DNA of 64,000 nucleotides from UBA7803 sp963822255 (GCA_963822255.1 CAWGGV010000008.1:868001-932000); one strand, 5' to 3'; positions 26,480 through 35,351 are shown, counted from the stretch's first letter. The notes: a model not told the origin generated them from the letters alone. Made by a program: numbers and translations.

Positions 26480-26941
26480 TCAGGAGACCACTCCTACGCC
26501 GAGAGGATCGCTGCCGTCGGCCGTCCACGACCGCACCTGTTGCCAGCGCAGCGCCAGCAGAGTCGGCTCGCCGGCGTACGGCGCGACGGTTCGGTACTGA
26601 GAATATTTCTCCCTGAGCCGGCGCGCCATCCGCTCCAGCAGCACGGCGTCGTCCCGTTCCACCCACGCGGGCCCGTCCAGACGCACCCACCACAGCCGCG
26701 ACCAGTCGTCCTCGTAGTGATCGACCAGCAGACTGGCGCGGCCGGTGGCTTCGACGTGCGCCAGCCGCGCCAGGCGGGTGGCGGATTTGGGTTTGCCGTC
26801 CACGGGCGAGTAGATGCAGCCAGCCTCGGCCACGAACACCACGGGCACCAGATGAGGCAGGCCGGCCGTCGTCACGGTGGCGAGCCGGCCCACCGGACAA
26901 CGCTCGAGGAGCCGTCCGAGGGCCTCCGGATCGATCTGCAT
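26480..26941 (-). CDS. PPOX-class flavin/F420-dependent oxidoreductase-like protein
   Basis: The 153-residue split-barrel protein shows CPVGRLATVTTAGLPHLVPVVFV at the N-terminus, then KPKSATRLARLAHVEATGRASLLVDHYEDDWSRLWWVRLDG. These match the pyridoxamine-5'-phosphate-oxidase superfamily, in particular a branch described in F420-using Actinobacteria. Whether F420, FMN or heme is used here cannot be read from sequence. It starts ten bases after the ferritin-like gene ends, so the two are probably one transcript. Confidence 0.82.
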   Translation of the reverse strand: MQIDPEALGRLLERCPVGRLATVTTAGLPHLVPVVFVAEAGCIYSPVDGKPKSATRLARLAHVEATGRASLLVDHYEDDWSRLWWVRLDGPAWVERDDAVLLERMARRLREKYSQYRTVAPYAGEPTLLALRWQQVRSWTADGSDPLGVGVVS

Positions 26942-26951
26942 AGGCTCGATC

Positions 26952-27998
26952 TCAGCCGGCGGCCACCTCCGCGACCGCCAGGTCGGACAGCCGATCGAAC
27001 TCGGCGACGATGCGCTCGCCCTCGGGGTGACCCAGGATCTGTGCCTTGATCACCTCGTGCTGGGCCTCGGCGGCGAGCCGCGGCTGCTCCACGGTGGCCC
27101 AGTGCACCAGGCCGTGCCAGAACCGGTCGATGAGCTCGGCGCCGGATACCGTGCCGCCATCGGCGGCGCGCAACGTCACCTGCCGCAACTCGCCCAGGTA
27201 GAGGCGCAGCGAGCGCACGTGAATCTCTTCGTCGGTGCGGATGCGCTCGACGATCTCGGCGGCTTCCTCCGCCTCGGCGCGGCGGTCGGCGAACAGGTCC
27301 GGCGTGCGCAGGATGGCCTGGGTGTTGGCAAAGCCGATCTCGGCGCGGAACTCGATCAGCAGCAGGTTCATCAGGAAGCTGAGCAGGCCTTCGTATTCCG
27401 GGCCGATTTCCGGCATTCGGCGTTTGCCCGCTTCCGGCCGGGCGATGCTCTCCGGCGGCTCCACGTCCGGATAGGCGTTCTCGCCGAACACCAGGTCGCG
27501 CAGCACGAACCACATCACGTCGTGACCGCCGATGCCCTTGTCCGGCTCGCCGCCCTCATCGACCCCGTGGGCCGACAGCAGACCTTTGCCCAGATGACCA
27601 ATGGCCATCCCGGACACATCCTCCACCACGACGTTCGCGAGGTCCGGGAACTGCATCTCGGCGAGGACGCGGCCACGGCCCTCGATCTTGCCGGTCACGG
27701 TCAGGCTGTTCCAGAACGGCACGCCGATGCCTTCCCTCAGCAACAACCGCTGCTGCTCGGCGTTGGGCATGCGCGGCCCGGTGAGCAGGGAGGAATCGGC
27801 CGCGAACAGCTCGCCGCCGCGCTCGCGCAGGGCGTGCGTCCAGGCGGCGAGAGCGTCGTTGCGCCCTTTGGAGCGGGGCGGCACATAGGCCCCGGCGGCA
27901 TCGAATCCGCCATGCAGCCGTCGGCCACCGATCAGGTGAGGACGAGCGTACTCGTGCTCGCTCCACAGCTCCGCCTCGCTGTAGGTCAAACGCGTCAT
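26952..27998 (-). CDS. Ferritin-like protein of unknown function
   Basis: The 348-residue protein is not one I can name. The C-terminal half is helical and contains LLLIEFRAEIGFANTQAIL and RTDEEIHVRSLRLYLGEL. A carboxylate-bearing helix followed by an E-x-x-H helix is typical of ferritin-like diiron proteins. The N-terminal half carries GVPFWNSLTVTG and FPDLANVVVEDVSGMAIGHLGKG. A diiron oxidase or oxygenase role is possible. It is upstream of the PPOX gene on the same strand, and divergent from the small heat-shock genes. Confidence 0.6.
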   Translation of the reverse strand: MTRLTYSEAELWSEHEYARPHLIGGRRLHGGFDAAGAYVPPRSKGRNDALAAWTHALRERGGELFAADSSLLTGPRMPNAEQQRLLLREGIGVPFWNSLTVTGKIEGRGRVLAEMQFPDLANVVVEDVSGMAIGHLGKGLLSAHGVDEGGEPDKGIGGHDVMWFVLRDLVFGENAYPDVEPPESIARPEAGKRRMPEIGPEYEGLLSFLMNLLLIEFRAEIGFANTQAILRTPDLFADRRAEAEEAAEIVERIRTDEEIHVRSLRLYLGELRQVTLRAADGGTVSGAELIDRFWHGLVHWATVEQPRLAAEAQHEVIKAQILGHPEGERIVAEFDRLSDLAVAEVAAG

Positions 27999-28038
27999 GG
28001 TCTCTCTTCTCCCTGGCTCGAATCATGAAGTCTACCCG

Positions 28039-28064
28039 CTTGAATTCGGCCCCACAGCCCCCAT
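28039..28064 (+). promoter_or_regulatory. Sigma-32-like heat-shock promoter
   Basis: CTTGAA at 28039-28044 and CCCCAT at 28059-28064 are separated by 14 bases, matching the sigma-32 (RpoH) consensus. The bases before the -35 (TCTACCCG) also fit. It lies 80 bases upstream of the first small heat-shock gene. Confidence 0.75.
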
Positions 28065-28144
28065 CTGCAGAATGCAGCACGACGCGTGCGCGCGCCGGGC
28101 CAAAGCAAGTTTCCCGCAAGCCAAGTCTTCAGCAAGGAGGTCAC

Positions 28145-28576
28145 ATGAACGGCAATCTGTCTCCCTTCGAGAGCCTGCTCGACGAGATGTGGCGCCTGGA
28201 CCAGGACTGGTTCTCACCTTCGCCCTGGTTCTCCGGCATTCGCTCGGTCAGGCAGGGCACCTATCCGCCACTGAACGTCGGTACCAGCGCCGACAGTGTC
28301 GACGTTTACGTCTTCGCCGGCGGGCTCGATCCCAAGTCCCTCGATCTGTCGCTGCAGCAGAACCTGCTTACCATCTCCGGTGAGCGCAAGGCGACAGCGG
28401 AAGACGACGCCACCTACTATCGCCGTGAGCGGTTCAACGGTTCGTTCCAGCGCGTTCTCACCCTCCCCGACGATGTCGACGCCGACAAGGTGGAAGCCAG
28501 CTACACCGACGGCGTGGTGCATGTCCGGGTGGGCCGGCGCGAGGAGGTGAAGCCGCGCCGCATCGAGGTTCAGTGA
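28145..28576 (+). CDS. Small heat-shock protein (Hsp20/alpha-crystallin family)
   Basis: This 143-residue ATP-independent chaperone binds unfolding proteins in large oligomers. The alpha-crystallin domain spans about residues 40-143. It includes LDPKSLDLSLQQNLLTISGERK, the RRERFNGSFQRVLTLPDDVD strand and the ASYTDGVVHVRVGRRE core. The C-terminal I-x-I anchor is present only as RRIEV. A strong AAGGAGGT ribosome site precedes the ATG, and a sigma-32-like promoter lies upstream. A second paralogue follows 35 bases downstream. Confidence 0.93.
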   Translation: MNGNLSPFESLLDEMWRLDQDWFSPSPWFSGIRSVRQGTYPPLNVGTSADSVDVYVFAGGLDPKSLDLSLQQNLLTISGERKATAEDDATYYRRERFNGSFQRVLTLPDDVDADKVEASYTDGVVHVRVGRREEVKPRRIEVQ

Positions 28577-28610
28577 GCAACCCATCCGCTTTCGTTAGAC
28601 GGAGGTCACC

Positions 28611-29012
28611 ATGAGCGAAGTTACCCAGAGAGAACCGACCGACCCGGCCCGCCGGGAGGCCGATCGTGGAAATCAGGCAGCCGTGCTGCGGCCGCCGGCG
28701 GACATCTTCGAGCATGCCGACGGCATCACCGTCCTGCTCGACATGCCCGGCGTGTCCAGGGAGCGCCTGAGCATCGAGTCGGACCGCAACACCCTGCTGG
28801 TGGAAGGTCAGGTGAAGATCGACATGCCCGAGGACACCGAGTCCCTCTACGCCGATGTCCGCTCCACCACCTACCGGCGCAGCTTTTCGCTGTCCGGTGA
28901 GCAGCTCGACACCGACCAGGTGCAGGCCAGCTTGAAGGACGGGGTGCTGCGCATCCACATTCCGAAGCGCGCCGAGCTGAAGCCTCGGAAGATCGAGGTT
29001 AAGGCGGGCTGA
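28611..29012 (+). CDS. Small heat-shock protein, second paralogue
   Basis: The 133-residue Hsp20 protein has a disordered N-terminal arm (about 35 residues) and then an alpha-crystallin domain with ADGITVLLDMPGVSRERLSIE, RSTTYRRSFSLSGEQLD and ASLKDGVLRIHIPKRAELKPRKIEV. The last part carries the I-x-V type anchor. It differs from its neighbour enough to suggest a hetero-oligomeric pair as in IbpA/IbpB. GGAGGT precedes the ATG. It is in one operon with the first paralogue and shares the heat-shock promoter. Confidence 0.93.
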   Translation: MSEVTQREPTDPARREADRGNQAAVLRPPADIFEHADGITVLLDMPGVSRERLSIESDRNTLLVEGQVKIDMPEDTESLYADVRSTTYRRSFSLSGEQLDTDQVQASLKDGVLRIHIPKRAELKPRKIEVKAG

Positions 29013-29031
29013 CAGCTGAGGTGTCGGTTCA

Positions 29032-29073
29032 GTGAGAGCGACCTCCGGATCGCGACCTGGAGGTCGCTCCCAC
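29032..29073. repeat. REP-like palindrome pair, locus C
   Basis: One unit (GTGAGAGCGACC...) faces a second in reverse orientation (...GGTCGCTCCCAC), sharing the central CGCGA. The block lies between the convergent small heat-shock operon and an acyl-CoA dehydrogenase gene, so it may also act as a terminator. Confidence 0.82.
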
Positions 29074-29086
29074 TCGGAGGTACCAC

Positions 29087-30253
29087 TCAGCGCAACGATG
29101 CGCCCAGCATGTCCCGGGCGATGATGTGCCGCTGCACCTCGCTCGGGCCCTCGCCGATGCGGCGGATGCGCATCTCGCGATACCAGCGCTCGAACGGGAA
29201 ATCTTTGGTGACCCCGTAGCCGCCGAACATCTGGATACAGCGGTCCACCACCCGGCCGCCGGCCTCGGTGGCCACCAGCTTCGCCATGGCCGCTTCCTTC
29301 CTGAAGTCATCGCCCCGCTCCGCCCGGTGGGCGGCCTCGAGGGTCAGCCAGCGCGCCTGGCGGATGTCCAGCTCGTTGTCCACCAGCATCCACTGGATGG
29401 CCTGACGGGTCGACAGAGGCGCGCCGAAGGTCTCGCGCTGGGGAACGTATTCGAGCGCCATCTCGTGGGCCTTGATGGCGACGCCGATACAGCCGGCGGC
29501 ATAGGGAATCCGCTGCCGCGACAACCGGTCGTTGGCGATGGCGAAGCCGCGGTTCACCTCGCCGAGCACGTTGCTTGCCGGTACCCTGAGGTCCTCGAAA
29601 GAAAGCTCGGTGGCGTAGCGGGCCGAGCGCAGGGTGTGCACGATGCGACGCACGTGAAAGCCCGGCGAGTCGGTGTCGACGATGAAGCAGGTGACGCCGC
29701 CCCGCCCCTTTTCCGGGTCGGTGCGGGCGAACACCAGGCCGAAATCGGCTTTGTCCGCGCCGCTGATGAAGATCTTGCCGCCGTTGATCACCCAGTGGTC
29801 GCCGCTGCGCACCGCGCGGGTCTGGATCGCCCGGGCGGGATCGCTGCCGCCGGATGCCTCGGTGAGCCCGAAAAAGCCACGCTTCTCGCCCCGCAGCAAT
29901 GGGAACAGGTAGCGCTCCTTCTGATCGTCGGTAGCCTCGAAGAGCTGTGCCAGGCCAGCGCCGCCGAACACCCCGTAGCAGGGGGCATACAACCCGGCCC
30001 GATGCTGAGAGGTTTCGATGGCGATGAGGGTGCGGGTCACCAGATCGAGCTCCGGACCGCCGTAGGCGGGAGGGATATCGAGACCGTACAGCCCCATGGC
30101 GCGGGTCTTCTCCACCAGCCGTGCCCGGTCGTCGGGCAGCAGCTCGTCGGCATCCGGATCGAGGCTCTGCTCCAGCGGCACGATCTCGTCGCGCACGAAC
30201 CGGCGCACGGTGGCGACGATCAGCTCCTGCTCGTCCGTCAGAGAGAGGTCCAT
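29087..30253 (-). CDS. Acyl-CoA dehydrogenase
   Basis: The 388-residue flavoenzyme is complete, with FGLTEASGGSDPARAIQTRA for flavin and substrate contacts. The C-terminal RRIGEGPSEVQRHIIARDML has the catalytic Glu in the position used by medium-chain enzymes. It oxidises an acyl-CoA to the 2-enoyl-CoA and passes electrons to ETF. It is the last gene of a tight four-gene operon: amidohydrolase, ThDP enzyme, GIY-YIG-like protein, then this gene, with only four bases before it. Confidence 0.92.
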   Translation of the reverse strand: MDLSLTDEQELIVATVRRFVRDEIVPLEQSLDPDADELLPDDRARLVEKTRAMGLYGLDIPPAYGGPELDLVTRTLIAIETSQHRAGLYAPCYGVFGGAGLAQLFEATDDQKERYLFPLLRGEKRGFFGLTEASGGSDPARAIQTRAVRSGDHWVINGGKIFISGADKADFGLVFARTDPEKGRGGVTCFIVDTDSPGFHVRRIVHTLRSARYATELSFEDLRVPASNVLGEVNRGFAIANDRLSRQRIPYAAGCIGVAIKAHEMALEYVPQRETFGAPLSTRQAIQWMLVDNELDIRQARWLTLEAAHRAERGDDFRKEAAMAKLVATEAGGRVVDRCIQMFGGYGVTKDFPFERWYREMRIRRIGEGPSEVQRHIIARDMLGASLR

Positions 30254-30257
30254 GGCG

Positions 30258-30581
30258 CTACCCCGGGCTCAGTCGGCCGAGACCGGCGACCTCGCCGTTG
30301 CCGGCGGGCAGCACGCCGGCACGGGCCCGGTGCGCCATCAGCAGCTCCTGGTAACGGGTGAGATACGCGGTGGTGACCTCGTAGCGGAACCGCCCGGCAC
30401 CGGTATGGCGCTCCAGGGCCGCGGCGATCTCACCGCGCAGCCCGAAGAGGCTGTGCCCCCCTGCATAGCCGACGAAGATCACGTTTCCGTGTTCGTCACC
30501 CAGCTCGTAGACGCCCATGTGCCCGGGCAACGATTCGAGATCGTCCTGCGGTTGCCAGGGCTTTTCCAGGTAGACGGACAC
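30258..30581 (-). CDS. Small GIY-YIG-like protein
   Basis: The 107-residue protein contains HMGVYELGDEHGNVIFVGYAGG, which resembles the GIY...YVG strand pair of the GIY-YIG nuclease fold, and then an Arg-containing helix (LFGLRGEIAAALERH). A metal-binding Glu lies later (RYQELLMAH). The match is short and the family is small, so nuclease activity is not asserted. It sits four bases after the ThDP enzyme gene and four bases before the acyl-CoA dehydrogenase gene, which is an unexpected place for a nuclease. Confidence 0.5.
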   Translation of the reverse strand: MSVYLEKPWQPQDDLESLPGHMGVYELGDEHGNVIFVGYAGGHSLFGLRGEIAAALERHTGAGRFRYEVTTAYLTRYQELLMAHRARAGVLPAGNGEVAGLGRLSPG

Positions 30582-30585
30582 GAGG

Positions 30586-32238
30586 CTAGGTACGTTTCTT
30601 CGGCATCACCGAGATCTCCATGGGCGCCAGCCGCTCCATGTCGACATCGATCAGGTACGGGCCCGGTGCCGCCATGCCCGCATCCAGCGCCTCGTCGAAG
30701 TCGGCCACGCTGCCCACCCGGCGGCCCGGCACGCCCATGCTCTCGGCCATGGCGGCGAAATCGACGGTGCCGAGATCGGTCTCGTTGACGCGGCCGAACC
30801 GGCTCTGCTGCAGCCAGCGGAGCACGCCGTAGCCGCCGTCGTTGAACACCACGATCACCAGTGGAACCTGGTATTGGGCGCAGGTGGCGAGCTCCGTGGC
30901 GTGGTACATGAAGCCGCCGTCGCCATGGATCAAGAGGGTCTGCCTGCCGGTGGCGAGGGCCGCGCCGATGGCCATGGGGAAGCCCGGACCGATGGCACCG
31001 GAGACCGGATTCATGGTGGTTCTCGGCCGGTAGACGGGGAACAACTGATTGCCGAAGTTGTAGGCGGCAATGGTCTGATCGCGCACGAAGACGCCATCCT
31101 CGGGCAGCTTTTCGCGCATCAGGTCCATAATTCGCGGATAGTCGTCGCCCAGCCGCCGGCGCATGGCGGCGCGAACCCCATCCCTGGCTTCCAGCACCGT
31201 GTGGTTGAACTGGGCGTCGTTGCCGGACACGTCCACCAGCGCCTGATTGATCGCCGTCAGCGCCAGCGCCGCATCGGCTGCCAGTCCCAGGTGGGCCCGG
31301 TGGGTGCGGCCGATCATGGCGGGATCGACGTCGATCTGCACCAGCTCACCGGGCGGGGTCAGGCGCGCCGCGCGGCCATCGACCCCCACCGCAAAGCGAG
31401 TGCCGATGGCGACGGTCAGATCGGCATCTCGGATCGCGTCGTAGATGCCGGCGCTGGCGTAGTAGTTGCCCACGCACAGGGGATGATTCTCCGGAATGGC
31501 ACCCCGGCCATCGGACGAGGTGATCACCGGCGCATCCAGGGTCTCCGCCAGCCGCAGCAGCGACTCGCTGGCGCCTGCCGCGATCACGCCGCCGCCGGCG
31601 ACGATCACCCGGCGGCGTGCGGCGGTAATGCGCTCGACCAGCTGCTCGAGACCTTGGGGATCCGGCGCATACTCGGGCGGCACCGGCGGCGAGAAGTCGG
31701 CCTGCTCGGCCTGCGCATACTGCAGATCGATGGGAATCTCGAGAGCCCCGGGCGCGCCGCGGCCGCTGTGGATGTCGGCCACCACCGCGCTGAGCGCCGG
31801 CGCGAGCTCGCCGACGTGACGCGGGCTCTCCACCCGGCGGCACACGCTCTGCAGCATGGGGACCTGGGTTTCGGACTCGTGCACGTAGCCGAGCCCCTTG
31901 CCGTAGAAAGCGGTCTCGGCCTGGCCCGTGATCACCAGCACCCGGGACGACGCGTAGCGGGCCTCGTAGAGCCCGGTGATGGTGTTGCTGGTGCCCGGTC
32001 CGGTGCTGGCGATCATCACCCCCATCTGTCCGGTGGCACGGGCATAGCCGTCGGCGGCGTGGGTGCCGGCCTGCTCGTGACGCACGTCGATGATACGGGT
32101 CTCGCCCAGCCGGTTGATGGCGTCGAACAGCGGCATGTTGTGGATGCTGACGATGCCGAACACGTGGCGCACGCCCATCTGCGCGAGCCCCCGGGCGATC
32201 AGGTCGGCGCCGGTGAACGAAGAGCCGAACCCGCTCAT
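30586..32238 (-). CDS. Thiamine-diphosphate-dependent acetolactate synthase-like enzyme
   Basis: The 550-residue protein has the ThDP glutamate in DVRHEQAGTHAADGYARATG, the central domain, and the cofactor motif LIHGDGGFMYHATELATC ending VFNDGGYGV. The N-terminal segment reads FGIVSIHNMPLFDAI rather than the PGG of biosynthetic enzymes, and no small subunit adjoins it. A catabolic role on a 2-oxoacid or oxalyl-type CoA ester is more likely than branched-chain amino-acid synthesis. It overlaps the upstream amidohydrolase by about four bases. Confidence 0.85.
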   Translation of the reverse strand: MSGFGSSFTGADLIARGLAQMGVRHVFGIVSIHNMPLFDAINRLGETRIIDVRHEQAGTHAADGYARATGQMGVMIASTGPGTSNTITGLYEARYASSRVLVITGQAETAFYGKGLGYVHESETQVPMLQSVCRRVESPRHVGELAPALSAVVADIHSGRGAPGALEIPIDLQYAQAEQADFSPPVPPEYAPDPQGLEQLVERITAARRRVIVAGGGVIAAGASESLLRLAETLDAPVITSSDGRGAIPENHPLCVGNYYASAGIYDAIRDADLTVAIGTRFAVGVDGRAARLTPPGELVQIDVDPAMIGRTHRAHLGLAADAALALTAINQALVDVSGNDAQFNHTVLEARDGVRAAMRRRLGDDYPRIMDLMREKLPEDGVFVRDQTIAAYNFGNQLFPVYRPRTTMNPVSGAIGPGFPMAIGAALATGRQTLLIHGDGGFMYHATELATCAQYQVPLVIVVFNDGGYGVLRWLQQSRFGRVNETDLGTVDFAAMAESMGVPGRRVGSVADFDEALDAGMAAPGPYLIDVDMERLAPMEISVMPKKRT

Positions 32239-33357
32239 GCTGCGCCCTCAGCTCGCCGAGGTCGATGCCGTACAGCTCGGCGACGTTGCCGCAGAGGATC
32301 GCCCGCTTCTGCTCGTCGGTCAGCTGGCTGGTGTGCTCGGCGAGCATCTCCTGCGACCACGGCCACGTGGAGTCGCTGTGCGGGAAGTCGTTCGCCCACA
32401 TCAGCCGGTGCCAGTTCATCTCGTTCGGCCATCTTGAACGCGACCCAGTCGTCCTGGAACGTGATGTAGATGTTCTCGGCGAAGTACTCCGACGGCAGTC
32501 GCTCCAGGTTCACGCCCGGGGCCAGCCAGTAGCGGTGCCGCTTGTAGGCGTGGTCCATCCGGTACATGTAGTGCGGCACCCAGCCGGCGTCGGCCTCGAC
32601 GCAGACCACCTTCAGCTCGGGTGGCGCTCGAACACGCCGCCGAAGACGAGCGTCGCCATGATGTCCTGGTTGCCGCGGACGATCGACAGGAAGCTGGTCA
32701 TGCTTCGGGCCCCGGGTCCGGCGCCTGCGTGGTGAGGATGTGGAACGACAGCGGCAGACCGAGCTCGATCGCCGCCTCCCAGAACGGGTTCGTAGATCGG
32801 GGAGTCGTAGTCGTGCTCGACGCCGGGAAGGCCGGGCATCATCACCCCGCGCAGGCCCAGCGCCTTGATCGCGTGCAGGTCGGCGATGCCCTCCTCCGGC
32901 GTGCGCATCGGCGATCTGGCCGCAGCCGAGCAGCCGCGTCGGGCTGGGCGAGCAGTAGTCGGCGATCCAGCGGTTGTAGGCCTCGAAGCAGGCCCGCTTG
33001 TAAGTCGAAGTCGGGGTGGTTGCAGAGCACCATGCCCACCGTCGGGTAGATGATCTCGGCGCCGACGCCGTCGCGGTCCTGGTCGGCGAGGCGCGCCGCG
33101 GATCCCAACCGCCGCGGTGCAGCTCCTCGAAGCGCACGCCGTTGATGCGGATCTCCTCGGGCGGCTTGCCGGCGGCCGCGACCAGCCCCATGGCGACCGG
33201 CTTGTTCATCCCGTCGATCACGAAGAGGTCGCCGAGCTTGCTCGCCGCCGTCCTCGATGTGCGGCGCCTTGTCGCGCCAGGCCGGGTCGATGTAGCGCAC
33301 GTAGGTGTCGGGCGGCTCGGTGATGTGCGAATCGGCGGAGATCACCGGATAGTCCAT
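32235..33357 (-). pseudogene. Amidohydrolase (ACMSD-like metal-dependent decarboxylase/hydrolase) broken by many frameshifts
   Basis: Read across frames, the protein is nearly complete: MDYPVISADSHITEPPDTYV (metal-binding D-x-H), IYPTVGMVLCNHPD, GVMMPGLPGVEHDYDSP, FLSIVRGNQDIMATLVFGGVFERHP, VCVEADAGWVPHYMYRMDHAYKRH and LMWANDFPHSDSTWPWSQ, ending LYGIDLGELRA. The order matches amidohydrolases related to 2-amino-3-carboxymuconate-semialdehyde decarboxylase. I count at least eight frame changes, near 33240, 33100, 33002, 32910, 32787, 32703, 32618 and 32424, most repaired by removing one base. No internal stop interrupts the conserved blocks. Sequencing error is more likely than true decay. Confidence 0.75.
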
Positions 33358-33524
33358 GCCCTCGACTCCCCTGTTTCGGCTGAACGATCGAAATTAGCAG
33401 CTTTGCCGATCCAGCACCAACTGTTGTCTGTTGTCGGCGCCGACGCGCTCGCCGGTGCCGGCGCGTGGCGCCGAGCGTCCGGGTTCGCCGATAATGAGAG
33501 GATTTCCGCCGCGGCTTACGCCGC

Positions 33525-33570
33525 GCGGCTACATTTCCGGCGCGGCCTCCGCCGCGGCTACATTTCCGGC
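33525..33570 (+). repeat. Short direct repeat before an MFS gene
   Basis: GCGGCTACATTTCCGGC occurs at 33525-33541 and again at 33554-33570, with a third partial copy (GCGGCTTACGCCGCG) just upstream. The second copy ends 12 bases before the GTG start of the MFS gene. It could be an operator or simple repeat. Confidence 0.6.
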
Positions 33571-33581
33571 AGGGAGCCACT

Positions 33582-34889
33582 GTGTCCGAACCGCCCGTTC
33601 CACTCGCCGCCGCCGGCCGGCGCGCGCCGCTGCAGCCGCGCGTCTACTACGGCTACTGGATCATCGCGCTGGCGTTCGTGTCGCAGTTCGTTGCGGTCGG
33701 CATGCTGAACTACGTGGCGGGCGCCTTCATGACGCCGATGAGCGACGCCCTGGGCTGGACACGCTCGGAGTTCACCTGGCCGCGCACCCTGGGCCAGCTC
33801 TTCATGGCGCTGGTCGGTTTCGTCATCGGCGCCCGGGTGGACCGGTACGGCGCCCGCCGCTTCATGCTGGCCGGCACGACCATCATCGTCGTCGCCGCAC
33901 TGCTGCTGTCGCGGATCCAGAGCTACTGGCAGTGGCTCGTCGTCAACGGCGTGGTCCTGACGGTGGGCACGGCGCTGATCGGCAACCTCGTGGTCAACGT
34001 CACCCTCGCCAAGTGGTTCGTCACCCAGCGCGGCCGCGCCGTCGCGCTGTCGTCCATGGGCGTCTCGTTCGCCGGCGTGCTGCTGGTGCCGGCGATCACC
34101 GTCGTCATCGACTATTGGGGCTGGCGTACCGCCTGGCTGGTGCTGGCGGTGGCGGCTGGGCTGCTGATGTACCCGGTGGCGATGCTGATGCGGCGCACGC
34201 CGGAAGACCACGGCTGGCATCCGGACGGTCTGTCCCACGAGCAGATCGCGGCCGGCCACGGCCACCGGGCCAACGCCGACTACGCGTCGTCGCTGACCCG
34301 CGCCCAGGCGCTGCGCACGCCGGCGTTCTATCTGCTGGTGCTGGCGTTCGGGCTGTTCACCATCAACATCGGCGTCATGCTGCTGCAGACCATCCCGTTC
34401 ATGACCGATGCGGGATTCCCGCGGACCACGGCGGCGCTGATGATCACCGTTGCGTCAGTGCCGTCGATGCTGTCGAAGCCCTTCTGGGGCTACATCATCG
34501 ACAAGGCGGACGCGCTGCCGCTGGCCGCCTTCGGCGCCGCGCTGACCGGCGTCGCGCTGCTGATCATCATTTTCAGCGTGCGCGCCGGCAGTCACCCCGG
34601 CGTCTACTGCGGCTACTTCCTGCTCGGCGTCGGCTGGGGCGGCATGATTCCCATTCAGGAGGTGATCTGGGCCAACTTCTTCGGCCGTCGCCACATCGGC
34701 GCGGTACGCAGCGCGGCCATGCCGTTCTCGCTGCTGATCGGTGCCTCCGCGCCGCTGCTGACCTCCTACTACTTCGACTGGGTGGGCAACTACTACGGTG
34801 CGCTGTTCACCGTGGCCGGCCTCAATCTGCTGTCGGCGCTGATCATCAGCACGATACCGAAGCCGACGCGCCTGGCGGCACATGGCTGA
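33582..34889 (+). CDS. MFS transporter, monocarboxylate/OFA-like
   Basis: The 435-residue protein has twelve helices. It begins YYGYWIIALAFVSQFVAVG, a start typical of monocarboxylate-type MFS permeases, and has motif A-like GARVDRYGARRFML. A central cytoplasmic loop carries MLMRRTPEDHGWHPDG. Family members import or export short organic acids such as oxalate, pyruvate or lactate. A GTG start with AGGGAG upstream is used. The divergent amidohydrolase/ThDP/dehydrogenase operon may process the imported acid. Confidence 0.88.
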   Translation: MSEPPVPLAAAGRRAPLQPRVYYGYWIIALAFVSQFVAVGMLNYVAGAFMTPMSDALGWTRSEFTWPRTLGQLFMALVGFVIGARVDRYGARRFMLAGTTIIVVAALLLSRIQSYWQWLVVNGVVLTVGTALIGNLVVNVTLAKWFVTQRGRAVALSSMGVSFAGVLLVPAITVVIDYWGWRTAWLVLAVAAGLLMYPVAMLMRRTPEDHGWHPDGLSHEQIAAGHGHRANADYASSLTRAQALRTPAFYLLVLAFGLFTINIGVMLLQTIPFMTDAGFPRTTAALMITVASVPSMLSKPFWGYIIDKADALPLAAFGAALTGVALLIIIFSVRAGSHPGVYCGYFLLGVGWGGMIPIQEVIWANFFGRRHIGAVRSAAMPFSLLIGASAPLLTSYYFDWVGNYYGALFTVAGLNLLSALIISTIPKPTRLAAHG

Positions 34890-34907
34890 CGGCACGCGCG
34901 GCACGCA

Positions 34908-35351
34908 TCAGATGTCGGGCGGCGGACTTCGCCGCGAAGGGTCCGACGGGCTCATGAAGCCGACGTGATTGCCGTCGGGGTCCTCCATGATCACGTAACG
35001 TGCTCCCCAGAACGTGTCATAGGGCGGCTGCAGGGTGCGGTGACCCAGCGCGCACAGCTTCTGGTGGACGCGGTCCGCGTCCTCGCGCGAGGCCACGCGC
35101 AGCGTCAGAACCACGCGGCTCCCCGACTCTGACACTTCCCGCCAGCCGCGATTGTAGGTCTCGGCGAGCGCCCGGCTGTCGAGCGCCAGCTCGATGCCGC
35201 CCGGCATCCTGGCGGTCGCATGGTGGGCGCCGGTTGCGGTGCGCCAGATCGCGTCATCGGGGATGTCCACGCCCGCGGCCCGGTAAAATGCCAAGGCGGC
35301 GTCCATGTCGCGCACCACGAGGTTGAGCTGCTCGAGGATCGCTGCTGTCAT
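34908..35351 (-). CDS. VOC-family protein (glyoxalase/bleomycin-resistance fold)
   Basis: The 147-residue protein starts MTAAILEQLNLVVRDMDAALAFYRAAGV, has GGIELALDSRALAET in the middle, and ends WGARYVIMEDPDGNHVGFMSP, the usual second betaalphabeta-betabetabeta module with a metal-ligand Glu region. Members are glyoxalases, dioxygenases or resistance proteins; none is indicated here. The ATG at 35351 gives standard length. It is convergent with the MFS gene and divergent from bcp. Confidence 0.85.
   Translation of the reverse strand: MTAAILEQLNLVVRDMDAALAFYRAAGVDIPDDAIWRTATGAHHATARMPGGIELALDSRALAETYNRGWREVSESGSRVVLTLRVASREDADRVHQKLCALGHRTLQPPYDTFWGARYVIMEDPDGNHVGFMSPSDPSRRSPPPDI

Noticed and set aside
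32235..33357. Programmed frameshifting in the amidohydrolase
   Set aside because: At least eight shifts without slippery sites or conserved structures; no known gene uses so many.
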